A stretch of DNA of 64,000 bases from Closterium sp. Naga37s-1 (taxonomy: Eukaryota > Streptophyta > Zygnematophyceae > Desmidiales > Closteriaceae), in contig CANJKZ010000549.1 of assembly GCA_947471745.1 (NCBI GenBank), positions 258,001-322,000 of the forward strand. The letters are read 5' to 3'. A model generated the notes under the pieces. It worked only from the letters and a program-made list of their open reading frames with translations. It was not told where the DNA came from and did not search any database. A program made the position numbers and the translations under genes. How positions within the stretch are numbered: position 1 is the first letter of the stretch; the number at the start of each line of letters is the position of its first letter. Shown here piece after piece: positions 10,101-21,400 of the stretch.

Positions 10101-12911
10101 CGTGCGATGCATGCGACGGATGTGAGGAGAGAGTTGGTCAGTCAGTATTGATATCTTTGCACATGCACGCATGCATGCTCCCAGAATGCATGCGACGGTT
10201 CCCTGCTACCGTCGACAAGGGAACGGAGAGATGCATGGAATGGAATTCAGGGAAGGAACGAGTGGATTGTCAGCAAGGAAGCAGGGATCCTTGTTGATGT
10301 TGGAGGAAATTTAGGATCGATGCAAGAAGGAACTGCGTCCAAGTTTTGAGGCGCCTAAAAAAATAAGGAGCTGTGTCCAAGATATGTCCGGGCTGTTGAT
10401 GCAAGCACACGGAAAAAATCACCGTGGCTGCAATCAGTCACATCCACCCACGGCACTCACTTTCTGATCTGCAGCGTTCGCTGCAATGCCTCTATGGCGT
10501 TCGCCACCTCGCCCACCTCCTTGTGCGCGCGCCCCTTGGAATGCCACAGGTCCGCATCAAGGGGATGCCGCCTCACACCCTCTGCAAACACTGCCTGGGA
10601 CTCTCGCCACCTCCCACTGCCTCCTATAGCGAGGCCCTAGGGTGAGGGAGTGGGAGTGATGGTGGAGAGAGAGAGGGAATTGGACGAGAAACGGATTGAG
10701 CAAAAAGGATGCTGGAAACGAGCTCTCACAGAAAAAAGGAGTGACTTTCCGGGCATCAGGAGATTGAGAAAGCACCATGCGGGCAGCAACTTACTAGTCC
10801 TCGATAGATGAAAGGCAGAGAGGGGTCAAGGAGAATGGCTTGCTGAAAGTCCTTCTCAGCTGCATAGTAGTACTTTAGGTTGAACGACAAGATGCCTGGC
10901 AGGGGGATAGGGTGGAGATAGGAGGCGAGGGAGAGATGGCTATGGTATGGGAAGGGAGAGCGAGTGTGGGGGGTAATTGCAGCTGATAGCACGTGCAACT
11001 GAGTGGAATGTGGCAGTGAGCATAATAGATAAATCACCAATCCTGTATCTCCCCCCCATCTCTGGTACCCACCTCGCCACCTGACAGCTTCGGCATTGGA
11101 GGGGTCCAGGTCAATGACTCGCGAATAGTCCACTATGGCCTTCAAGACATGGGTGTTGAATAAAACAGAGGGCAGAGGGGTGAGACGAAATGAGGGATGG
11201 CAGCAGCTGTGTCAATTCAGGATGCCTGCTGGCATGGCAGCATAGCCAATGGCGGATGCACCATGAGTCAGGACAAAATCTGGTGCGATCGGGAGCACAA
11301 TGGCAATATGCATTATGAAAGTATCCACCATGACAACATGCATATTGGAAGTATGGACCATGGCAGCTTGCCTGTCATGCACGGATGATCCTAATAAACC
11401 ACACGGCTGCACAATTGGTCTGGTCTACCAGTGAGCCTAATGACATCAGGCAGTAAGCAAGGGGATGACAGCGTTTCTTGTCCCGTCTACTGGATGAGAC
11501 ATCATGCATGTATGACACCGTTACCTAATGGTGTGGTCTCCCCCCTACCTCTCGTTGCCACCATACATCATCACATTTACCTCAACATTCTTGTTCATCT
11601 TGAAATAAGTGCCTGCTCGAGCCATTAAGGCGGCTGTGCTTGTGGGGTTTGTTGCCAAAGCCTGCCAGCGGAGCACAGCACAAGAGTTCAAAGGGCTGAT
11701 TAATCATGGGGCCGCTGATCACTCAAGAAGTGGACAACTGGAGATAAGTAGGAAGGAAGTGGAGGGAGGGAGCAGAAGTAATTGTAATCCTTACAGAGGA
11801 CAGGTCAGCGAGTGCCTTGTCAAACTGTCCCAATGCACCGTAACAGGATCCTCGACCCACAAGCACTCGATCTTTGAGAGACGGAGTCGACGCCAGCTGT
11901 CAGGCAATGATTGGGGGATCAACGGACACACAGGCGGGAAGGGTCCATACATGGATGGCCAGGGCAGACATGTCACGTGTGAAGGGAGAACTGAAGTCTG
12001 ATAAACGAATGGGATGGAGGAAGATGGATGAAGTGCAGTGACTTGGAAGTAGAAACTGCTATCAAGGAGACAAGAAAATGGTTATGAGGCTGCGTCCCTG
12101 ACCTTGATGTAGATAGCGATTGCCTCCGTGTATCGCCCTCGTGCCATCTGCGTGGGATGGGAGCAGACAGCAGCAGATCAAGCGATGGAACAGGTACATT
12201 AGATTGAACAGTCAAGAGTGGAAGGTGAAGGAGCAATGGACGGCCTTTTAGTCCAGCCTACTATTTAGTGAAGAGGGAACGGATTGCTCCGACCAATTTG
12301 TTAGGGCGCTTCCAACCCATTGCTGGGCAATGACTGCCCTCACTCACCACCGCACCCACCACCGCACCCACCACCACACCCACCACCGCACCCACCACCT
12401 CACCCACCACCGCACCCACCACCGCACCCACCACCGCCTCACCCACCTCATCGTTCGCCTGCTGCAACATCTCAAGCTGCTTGCTTGTCACCTGTGCTTC
12501 CCCCCCCTTCTTCTGCTGCTGTTTCTGCTTCCGTCCCGCGTCACCCTTGTTCACGTCTTCTGCAGTCGCCCTGTTGCTGCTTCCGCCGGGACTTCCCTTC
12601 TCATGCACCTCTCTTTGCGCCCTCGTACCCACATTAGCAGGTCCATCGCCCAGCAGCAGCAAGCCACAGAGCTCAGTGCTCTCCAGCTGTCTCAACCACC
12701 CCAGTGAGCTTTCTTCACACCGCAGGCCCGATAACGCCTGGCTGTCACCTCCCTCTCTTCCTTCTCGGCCTATAACGACACTAGCGGGAGAGTCGGCGAT
12801 AGCCGAGACCGGTGGCTGCTGCAGGCGATACACCTTGGTTGCTGTGACGGGCAGGGCGGTGGAATGAATAGCGGGAGAGAGACGAAGTCTTGGAGATTTA
12901 GTAGGGGGCAC
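7134..12911 (-). CDS. Gene A: TTC13/SRFR1-type TPR protein, 3' end not in window
   Basis: Minus-strand gene. Exons I read, 5' to 3': 12911-12633, 12147-12103, 11896-11795, 11661-11581, 11139-11073, 10895-10795, 10636-10461, 10095-10039, 9724-9616, 9422-9342, 9212-9126, 8871-8671, 8530-8489 (or its duplicate 8400-8359), 8110-7794, 7528-7442 and 7230-7134. They join in phase throughout to 643 codons. Exon 9422-9342 seems to use a GC donor. TPR-like units run from ARGRYTEAIAIYIK to LASSLHALGD. They are followed by the SRFR1/TTC13 C-terminal motifs DRIGQRAHYHCDAF, MAGLAALDVMQQ, RWRQISDPTDAV and FRSSTPIKVW. Exon for exon it matches gene C more closely than gene B. The first exon has no in-frame ATG and a stop just upstream, so an earlier exon is missing from my model. 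The last C-terminal exons (homologues of gene C 48213-50741) are absent. After 7134 come a donor and then the minisatellite and copia element, so they should lie left of position 1 or be lost. TTC13/SRFR1 proteins are scaffold-like; the function here is inferred only from family. Confidence 0.82.
7349..7383 (-). repeat. Truncated duplicate of gene A exon 7528-7442
   Basis: On the minus strand this repeats the last 35 bases of the exon (CTGCAGACCGTCAAGTACTA onward) with a GTGAGC donor. The flanking TGTGCTAGGAGGTA intron sequence is duplicated as well. It cannot code for the full exon. Confidence 0.8.
8359..8530 (-). repeat. Duplicated 42-bp exon (MAGLAALDVMQQ) in gene A
   Basis: Two 42-bp exons, 8530-8489 and 8400-8359, encode LHMAGLAALDVMQQ and LRMAGLAALDVMQQ. 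Each has a CTTACTTCAG acceptor and a GT donor (GTTGCG and GTCAGT). Both are phase 0 in and out, so either or both could be spliced without breaking the frame. The downstream copy has the better donor. Confidence 0.8.
10344..10360. repeat. Palindromic junction motif (GCGC core)
   Basis: TTTTGAGGCGCCTAAAA sits in an intron of gene A between two copies of a ~17-bp sequence (AAGGAACTGCGTCCAAG and AAGGAGCTGTGTCCAAG). Confidence 0.75.
12335..12445. repeat. 12-bp tandem repeat (CACCGCACCCAC) in gene A intron
   Basis: About nine units of CACCGCACCCAC with single-base variants and one 3-bp shift. It lies in the first intron of gene A. It produces His/Pro-rich and Gly/Ala/Val-rich open frames that are not genes. 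Confidence 0.9.
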
Positions 12912-13022
12912 CTAACATATTCGCGCCTGGACAGGATGCGGAGAAGCGACAACAGCGGGAGCAGAAGAGGTTTGCAAGTCAGAAGAGGAAACGTAATTGG
13001 TGAAAGCCCATGAGGTCGAGGC

Positions 13023-13454
13023 GGATAGAGTGCACTGAGCTCATGGGCTTTCACCAAGTGCGCTGGCCCGATAGAGTGCACTGAGCTCATGGGCTTTCAC
13101 CAAGTGCGCTGGCCCGATAGAGTGCACTGAGCTCATGGGCTTTCACCAAGTGCACTGGCCCGATAGAGTGCACTGAGCTCATGGGCTTTCACCAAGTGCA
13201 CTGGCCCGATAGAGTGCACTGAGCTCATGGGCTTTCACCAAGTGCGCTGGCCCGATAGAGTGCACTGAGCTCATGGGCTTTCACCAAGTGCACTGGCCCG
13301 ATAGAGTGTACTGAGCTCATGGGCTTTCACCAAGTGCGCTGGCCCGATAGAGTGCACTGAGCTCATGGGCTTTCACCAAGTGCGCTGGCCCGATAGAGTG
13401 CACTGAGCTCATGGGCTTTCACCAAGTGCGCTGGCCCGATAGAGTGCACTGAGC
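13023..13454. repeat. 46-bp tandem repeat
   Basis: Nine to ten copies of a 46-bp unit that includes GATAGAGTGCACTGAGCTCA and ends CAAGTGCGCTGGCCC. Copies differ by one or two bases (GCGC/GCAC, GTGCAC/GTGTAC). It lies upstream of gene A and downstream of the gene G first exon. Confidence 0.95.
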
Positions 13455-13683
13455 TGAAGCCGGTTCAGGGTAGATGCAGCTGAGCCTAAGGCAGCAAGGC
13501 TCTGCAGTAGCCGCACCTACCCAATCATCAGCAGCACATTTGTTTGCTCTGTTGTTCTCATCACCTTTTCTAATGAAGGGGGTAATGCAGGCGGGGCGAC
13601 TGTGCTGAGAGTGATGATCTGCCCGGGCTGGCACTGACGCGATCAGACGCGCCTCCCAATCGCAAAGACAGGGGCTCCTGAGG

Positions 13684-14020
13684 ACGATGCGGCATGACGA
13701 TGATGCATGACGATGAGGCATGACGATGAGGCATGACGATGAGGCATGACCATGTTGCATGACCATGTTGCATGACCATGTTGCATGACCATGTTGCATG
13801 ACCATGTTGCATGACCATGATGCATGACCATGTTGCATGACCATGATGCATGACCATGAGGCATGACCATGTTGCATGACCATGTTGCATGACCATGTTG
13901 CATGACCATGTTGCATGACCATGTTGCATGACCATGTTGCATGACCATGATGCATGACCATGAGGCATGACCATGTTGCATGACCATGATGCATGACCAT
14001 GATGCATGACAATGAAGCAT
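13684..14020. repeat. 13-bp tandem repeat (CATGACCATGTTG)
   Basis: About 25 units of 13 bp. The first few are GCATGACGATGAG and the rest CATGACCATGTTG or CATGACCATGATG. It lies within what should be the first intron of gene G. The Met/His/Ser/Cys-rich open frames it creates on the minus strand are by-products. Confidence 0.93.
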
Positions 14021-14193
14021 GATGATGATGCACGGCATGGAAGAAATGTCCGACGAGGTTATGATGTCTGACGAGAGTTCCGTACGCATCGATGTGTCGA
14101 TCTTAGAGCAAATGACGAATTTACTTTACGAAGTGTCAGTGCATCGATATCCAGTAATGTTCTGACGAGGCTCTGAAGTGTTCGCAATCTCAC

Positions 14194-14480
14194 CAGCTCA
14201 GCTGTTCAAGAGACGAGAGGAGCCCTGCAGCGGCATCGGTCTGTTCCTCTGCATTGCACCTGCGCGCCGAGCTTGGAAGCAGGAACCCCGCTGTCTCCCC
14301 TGCCGTCTCCGTACCTCTCGTACTACCTCCACCCTTGTTCGCGCCGGCTATATTAACTGGAACGGCATGGTATGAAAACGGAGGAGCTGTGTAATAACGA
14401 CCATTGAAGACCGTGCATAGCGTCAAATTCAGCGAAAGGCACACAAACGTCGCACGAATGGCACGAACGGTAGGACCCAT
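14194..14480 (-). CDS. Gene G: first exon of unknown small protein, paralogue of gene F
   Basis: 95 codons plus two bases from ATG at 14480, ending at a GTGAGA donor (14193). It starts MGPTVRAIRATFVCLSLNLT, then LCTVFNGRYYTAP, then a variable Gly/Thr/Ala-rich stretch, then GFLLPSSARRC and LLSSLEQLS. The copy at 63282 shares RAIRATFVCLSLNLTLC-VF-GRYYTAP, GFVLPSSARSC and LLPSLEEL, ends at the same donor position and phase, and shares the first intron bases. Conservation of both ends and of the splice site argues for a real gene family. A short basic N-terminus followed by a hydrophobic stretch suggests a signal peptide or signal anchor. I do not recognise the family, and later exons were not found. 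Confidence 0.6.
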
Positions 14481-15413
14481 TCTATGCAGACGTGGTGCAT
14501 GGAAATGTGATGCACGTGGACTTCGAATCGGCCGTCAAGAGGTGAGACGTGGTGATTATGTAACTATTGCGTCATAACGTAGACTAATCACCGTCAGAAG
14601 CCTCAATGCTAGGTGCAATGGAGAACAGTTTCCTCTGGTCTTGCAGAGAGTCTTCTGTGTGAGCAAGAGTGGCTTGTGGATGACATTTAATACGCGTTAT
14701 TAGACTAGCGTGGTGGGAGAAAGAACGTACACTGACGATATTTTCATGGTGTAGGATTGCGCTGGGGTTCTAATCTGTTATTTTTTGGGGAGGCCCAGTG
14801 TTCAGCATGCGACGTGGAACGACGGACTTGTCGAGGAAGCGAACGGATTTACCAACAGGGGTGCATTCTCTTGTTACCTAGTTTTTGCGAATGTCGCAGT
14901 TGCAGGGTCGAGGGGTGCGAACTTTTTCCATTCGCCAAAGTCACGCCCAGCTCCACGAGTTTCCCAAGGTTGTGACTCACGACAGGCAGGCCGTAGGTAT
15001 CAGAAAGTCAGCTAGCAGATATCAACGCCCAATGAAGATCCTTGCAACGTCAGGCAACGGCTGTCCAGGCTTCCATCCTTGCAGACTCGGTTGCAACGAA
15101 TGGAATTCATTGGCGTCGATTGTTGGGCCTGCATGTTAGCAGGCTTCGCAGCGTAGATCTGTGAAGCTGGTTGTAGGTGACAGCAAGTTCCCGCCATTGA
15201 GTGAACTTGAGCAAAATAGTATCGGTAGTCGTAGATCTGATTTGGACTGGACTTAGGAAACTACCTACTTCTGGTATTTCGGGCCTACTAGCCACGATAC
15301 GGCTGTTAGGATTCAATTAGTGAGGTTGCGAGGGTTCTGGCGACTGGTGATCGACAAGGGTAGACTGATCCCGTTGAGCTTCTGCTTCTCTGTTTCATAG
15401 CTTAGTCACCGGT
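14481..15413. promoter_or_regulatory. Divergent intergenic region between gene G and gene B
   Basis: About 930 bp without a convincing ORF between the ATG of gene G (minus) and that of gene B (plus). It must hold promoters for both if the models are right. No TATA box or known motif stands out. The region is less GC-rich than the genes. Confidence 0.4.
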
Positions 15414-18400
15414 ATGGCGCAGGAGGTGGTCGAGGCTTGCGCCCAGCAGCAGTGGTCGCGCGCCGTTAAGCTGCTGACGGCGCAAATAACGGAGGCGGAA
15501 GAGGCCAGCAGGAGTCCAGCCGAAGTCGCGATGTTCCTCTGGTGCGTTTCAAACCTCTTTTCATCTCAATTACCATCAATTAGGTTCTGGTTAGAGAAAA
15601 TATGGTTGACTCTCAGTCTGTCAGCGATTTCTGCATTTACAAGGGTTTTTCTCGAATTATTACTTCACTGCAATGATTATGAACGAATCGTCTCGTATGA
15701 CCCACTCCCCATCCGTTGTCAATCTGCTTGGTGCAGTAATCGCGCGTGGTGCTATCTGCACTTGGATCTCAACAAGCACGCGCTCAAGGACGCCACGAGG
15801 GCCACGCAACTCGCTCCGAACCAGCCTCTTGCCTTCATGCGCCAAGGTGTGACCCGCTCTCCCACCCCGCTCGCCGCTTTCCTGTTTTGAGGTCCTCTGT
15901 TCTCTGCCTATCCGAGAAGATAACCTGGCGTGCTGCCCCGTGACTGTCGCCGCCTCCCTCACTGATTACTCTTTGAACGCGGTTGTGAAAACGGGTCGTG
16001 CGTACTCCTTGAATTTACCAAATCTCTCTTTGTGTTGACAATCGTTTTTTTTCCTCGTCCCCCCCGTGCTGGCGATGCAGGTGCGGCGTGGCTGGCGCTG
16101 GGCAGGAAGGACGAAGCCAAGGCCGCCTTCAGCCAAGGCTATCAAGCCGCGACCACCACCGGCAGTAGCGCTGCCGCCACCCCCCTTCCTGCGTCCTCCT
16201 GCGTTGACCTTGAGTTCGCGCTGCGCCTGCACTCGCTCTCCATCGACCCCTCCTCCCCTCTATCCCCAACACCCAAGCTCCCTTCTCCCTCTCACCAGAC
16301 TCACGTGCTGCCTGCGTCTCCTTCTGCAAATCCGCCTCGCACACCATCCCCCTCATCCTCACATCGCGCTCCTGCTGCTACTTATGCCGCCCAGAATGGG
16401 TGTGTGATTGTAGAGACGGGCTCGGGGGATGCGTCGCCGCGCAGTGCGAAAGCGAAGGGGGCCAATGGGGAGGTTGCAACTGGGGAGGTGCGGGGAGGTG
16501 CGTCTCCTAAGGAACAGAAGAAAGAGGGGAAGAAGAAGTCGGGTCGAGAAGGAGAGAATAAAGGGGAAGGGAGTGGCGGAGGAGATGACAGAGGGAAAGG
16601 GAGCAGTGGCGGAGGGAAGGGGTTGGGAGGAGCACGCGGCAGCCTGGCATTGGATTTGTTGATTTCCCTTGGGATTAACCAGGTAAGAGACGATGAATAT
16701 CCGTGCTTCTCTGTTGCTTTGTCGATATTCAACCTGTTCTAATCTGAACATGCGAGCGCTGCGTGATAGATTGATTGAGCATGGTAACGATTGTTTTTCC
16801 TTTTCATGATTGGGTTTCGTTCTTGTTTCCCTTGGCAGGTCAATTCAGGCAAGCTTGACGATGCTGTCAAGACCTTCAACCAGGTACATAGCTATCAGCA
16901 TATCTCAACGCAACCACGTTCCCTTGTGTCTTATTGGTTCGATCAATGTTTCCTCTGGACAGTGCATGCTGCTTCTCCTAATCCCATCCATTCCTTCTGC
17001 ATTGCATGCAGGTTCTCGAGTCGGACGGGCGGGCGCTGGGTGCTCTGGTGGGGCGGGGCACAGCACGGGCTCTGCAACGCAAGCTCAAAGAGGCCGTGGC
17101 TGATTTCACTGCTGTAAGCTGCACATGCTTCATGCTTCTTCGGTGAAGACACTTGGCAGTCGTCCCTCAATCGACGTTTTGCTAATGTTACTGTGCGTGC
17201 TCTCTTTGCTCTATCCCTCAGGCGATTGAGATTGAGCCGCGAGCAGCAGAGGCGTGGAAGCGGCGAGCTCAGGCGAGGGCTGCTCTGGGGCAGATGGACG
17301 AGGTGAGATGCCTGGAACTGGGCAGATGGACGAGGTGAGACGGGAACTGGGCAGCTGAACCGAGTGATACATAACATAACAAGCGAATGCCCCTCGTTGT
17401 TCGCCTTCTCCCTCGCCCCACTCCATCTGACGTACTGATGTATTTCTGTGCTCCTTGCTGCACACACGCCCAGGTGATTGAGGATTTCACTCGAGCGTTC
17501 ACCATTGACCCCTCGTCCACGGATGTGCTAGCTGAGAGGGGTAAGTGGCTGGCTGTGCAGAAGGGATGGGGTCGTTTGCTTGTTTCAGCTGTCTTAAGGG
17601 GACACATTGATTCAACAGAAGTGCAATTGTCTAATTTGCATGATGCTGTGTTGGTGCTGCTGTCTGCGTGCTGCTGTGCTGTGTGAGTGCCGTGCAGGAG
17701 TGGTGTATGTGAAGCAGCGTAACTATCGTGCAGCCATTTCGGATTTGAAGACCGCTCTGGATTCCAATCCCAAGGATGCCAATGCGTATAACTTTCTGGT
17801 AAGGCGTCTCTAACTGGGAGTAATCGCCACTGACTGATGGTACGGCTGCCGTTGGTGCCGAATTCTCACGTCCTGCTACGAGGCAGGAGCGCTGTAACTC
17901 TCACCACGACAGGCCGCATACCATCCCAGCTTCTTGCTGCTGTTTCTCCCTCCATTACCATTCCTTCTCGTCCTTGCCTGTCATCTCTCCTGCAGGGCTT
18001 GGCACTGACGGGCACAGGGGCGTGCATAGAGGGCGTTGCAGCGTACAAGAAGGCTGTGGCCCTGCGCCCAGATTTCAAGGATGCGTGGGTTAACATGGGG
18101 CAGGCTTATAAGGAGTATGGCGATGCAGAAAATGCTGCGAAGTGCTATCAGAAGGTCTTGGACGTGGACTCAAGGTGTGTGCGTGTGTGTGCTTATTTCT
18201 TTTTATAACCAAGCAAACGGGTGGTGCGAAAGTGGATACTGCAAGTATCTGCCCCCGCCTCTTGATTCTGTGTTTTGTGTTTATTTCCCACATCCACTCC
18301 TTGCTCTACAGCGTCTCCTGTCATACACCCCCTCCATTCTTCCCGTCTCCCATCCTGGCATTGCAGCTTTGCCACGGTGTATCGCTACTGGGCGCTGCTC

Positions 18401-21400
18401 AAGCATGGCGTGGGCGACCACAGGTGAGTGCGAACGGTCCTTGTCCTTGCAAAAGGTTGGGACGGACTAGGTAGGTATGCAAGGTAAGGAGGACATCAGT
18501 TTCCCCGATTTCAGTTGTGTTTTTTCCTTTTCCAGCTTTCTGTTTTCTGTTTTCTGATTTCCTAGCTACCTGGCACTGTGAATCTGTCGCTCTCACTCTC
18601 TCACTATTCGCCTCTCTCGTCCCACCTCTTCACCCCTCCTCACGCAACGTCCTCCTCGCTGTGCATCTTGTGCTGCTGCCCCTTCTTCTCCCCCCTCCTC
18701 CCCTGTGGCGCCAGAGGCGCGCCACAGATGGCGCAGAAGGGGTTGAGGCTGGAGAGGAGCAACATCGAGCTTTGAGGCGCCTATAAAATCATCCGTTTCC
18801 CTTCCGTGCATCTTATGCTGCTGTTTCCCTCCCCCCCTACGGCACCATCAGAGGCGCGTCGCAGATGGCGCAGAAGAGGCTGAGGCTGGAGAGGAGCAAC
18901 ATTGAGTGTTGAGGCGCCTCAAAAGTCATCCATTTCCCTTCCTTGCGTCTCGTGCTGCTGTCCCCCCCCCCCCCCCCTTCCCCCCCCCCTGCGGCACCAG
19001 AGGCGCGTCACAGATGGCGCAGAAGGGGCTGAGGCTGGAGAAGAGCAACATCGAGCTCATGTACTCGTATGCCTCCTCCGAGCATGCCGTGGGGGAATAC
19101 GCCACCGCGGTGAGTAGGGATGTGAGGGGGATTGAACTTGCCACTGTGATGTGAGTGGGCCGTGTGTTGAAGTGCCTCAAGAGCAACAGAGCTCATCAAG
19201 CTCATGTACTCGTATGCCTCCTCTGAGCATGCCGTGGGGGAATACGCCACCGCGGTGAGTAGGGATGTGAGGGGGATTGAACTTGCCACTGTGATGTGAG
19301 TGGGCCGTGTGTTGAAGTGCCTCAAGAGCAACAGAGCTCATCAAGCTCATGTACTCGTATGCCTCCTCCGAGCATACCTTGGGGGAATACGCCACTGCCG
19401 TGAGTGTGTGGGCATAGAGGATTACACCTAAGTTGGAAAAAACGCATGTTTGAAGTTGCGTATTGAGTTTATACGCATCTAGAATTCGTACGCTGCAGAT
19501 TTTTATAAAATTCGCTAATTTTCGCTCAGGCTGACCGGAAAAAAATATATCAGTTGAGTTCGCAATCTGGCGAACTCAAATTTGAGTCTCGAAATTCGGA
19601 CCTGTAAATGTAAATTACGGCTCGTAAATTACGGTCGTAATTTACGGTGGTTTTGGCAAAAATACGGTCGTTTTTTAAATATACTTTTTTTGCGGCAGTT
19701 TTTTTTTCCAGAAACTTCAAGAATGCTTGCAACGATGACTAGGAAGGCGACAACAAACTACACTACAGAGAAACAAGCCTATAATGGACCACTACACCAC
19801 TACCATTGCTAAGCCTACCTAGTAGTACCTACCTTTAGGCTAAATCTGCTCCTACTCCATCCCCACACTACGCGGGAAAAGAACACACTCGCGTGGATTT
19901 GGGTGCACGAAATTTCTCACAAGCAGGGTGACGGTTGGGAAATGTCGAAATTCGCTAGACATTAACTCGGTTTCAAAATTTCGGTCGTAATTTACGACCG
20001 TATTTTTGAACCAACCCAATTTTGCAAGGTCGAACCGTTTTTTACCATAATTTACGACCGTAAATTACAATACCGTAATTTACGTTAAATTTTCAAAAAT
20101 ACGGTCGTATTTTTTAGCCTTGGGACCTGAGTTCGCGCATTGCAAATGCAACTTCAGATCTGAATTTCGAGATTGTTTGGTGGATCATCCCCTCCTATCC
20201 ACCGCTCAACAACCCATCCAACCCCATCCAATTTGTTACCAACTCCTACCAGAATCATCCTCCCCACTCAATGTCGCCGCTTTTCCCTTCGATAATCTCT
20301 GCGTTCGATTTCTTCCTCCCCTTCTTATTTCACTTGCGACGATGACCTACTAAAGCAGCAATTAGGTAGTGGACTACTACAGCAGCTCCCGTTTCCATCT
20401 CTTGGCCTAGCATCTAACCTGCCCGGGGGAATTTTTTTTCCTGCCCGGGCAAGCGGATTCTTGTGCGTACCAGACCCCTCCCGGCCAGCGTTTAGCGTTT
20501 AGACGCTAGCGTTTATACGAAAGCATACTAAACGCGAAACACGTTTTTTCCAACTTAGGATTACACCAATGCTATGTCAGTCAGTGTGTCTGGTGGAACG
20601 CACAAGGGCGGAAACTGTGTCGGCTTGGAGGAAATGTCAGTGCTGCGGGATGGAGAATGTGTGAGAATGTGACAATGCATTGTCTATGGTCTGCAGTCAA
20701 GGTCCATGCACTGCACTGCACTGTCCTGTCTTGTGAAACCAGCGTTTGAAGTGAAATCGTTTTCTAACTCATTGCTCACCATCCAATCCCCTTCCCCCTT
20801 CTTCCTCCCTCCTTTCCCCATTCCCTTTTTCTACTTCCCCATTGTCCCGTCCCCTCCTCCCACCAGGTGCGCACGTACGATGAGATGCTGGGTGTGGAGA
20901 CAGACTCGGAGTCCAAGCTGCTGCAGTTCCTCGGCTTCTACCAGCGCGAGATCGCCCTTTACACGCTCTCCAAGCACGCCCACCCGCTCGCCCACTTCAG
21001 CCTCGACAGGGACCTCGACCCCTTCTTCAAGGTCAGAGCACGCTTGCGTCATCGCGTCTCCATATATGCTGCGATCTTATACTACATACCAATATTTGTT
21101 TTGCATTTGTTGCACAATATATGGACGAACATGGTCCGTGTTATTCCCTTCCTTATGCCCCTCCCTCCCTGCGACTGCCTATTCTGGTTCACAGGAAGCA
21201 TGGTGCAAGAAGCTCCCCCCCACGCTGCTCTTCCCAGGCTACACCACCCAGCCGGTCCCACCCTCCATCGCCGTGCGTCTGGGGAAGAAAGGCTCCTCTG
21301 CTTCCGGGGGCAGCAGCAGCGGTGGCAGTGGTAGCAGTGGTGGTGGTGCAGGTGGTGGTGGCGGCAAGAGCAGTGGGAATCCCGAGGTGCAGAGGCTGCT

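Larger units (their letters stand above)
18713..19401 (+). repeat. Tandem duplicates of gene B exon 11
   Basis: The intact exon is 19001-19109. Two upstream copies (18713-18770 and 18850-18910) keep the acceptor and the first ~58 bases, break at the same point (AACATCGAGCT), and run into TTGAGGCGCCT motifs. Two downstream copies (about 19181-19255 and 19326-19401) start at about that same point after TTGAAGTGCCTCAA, and keep the second half and the GTGAG donor. So the 5' and 3' halves were copied separately around one breakpoint. Confidence 0.85.

Noticed and set aside
12320..12707. His/Pro-rich frames resembling a metal-binding protein
   Set aside because: They read the 12-bp CACCGCACCCAC repeat inside a gene A intron, on the wrong strand.
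13023..14030. Possible CRISPR array
   Set aside because: Units are directly adjacent with no variable spacers, and the surroundings are eukaryotic intron-containing genes.
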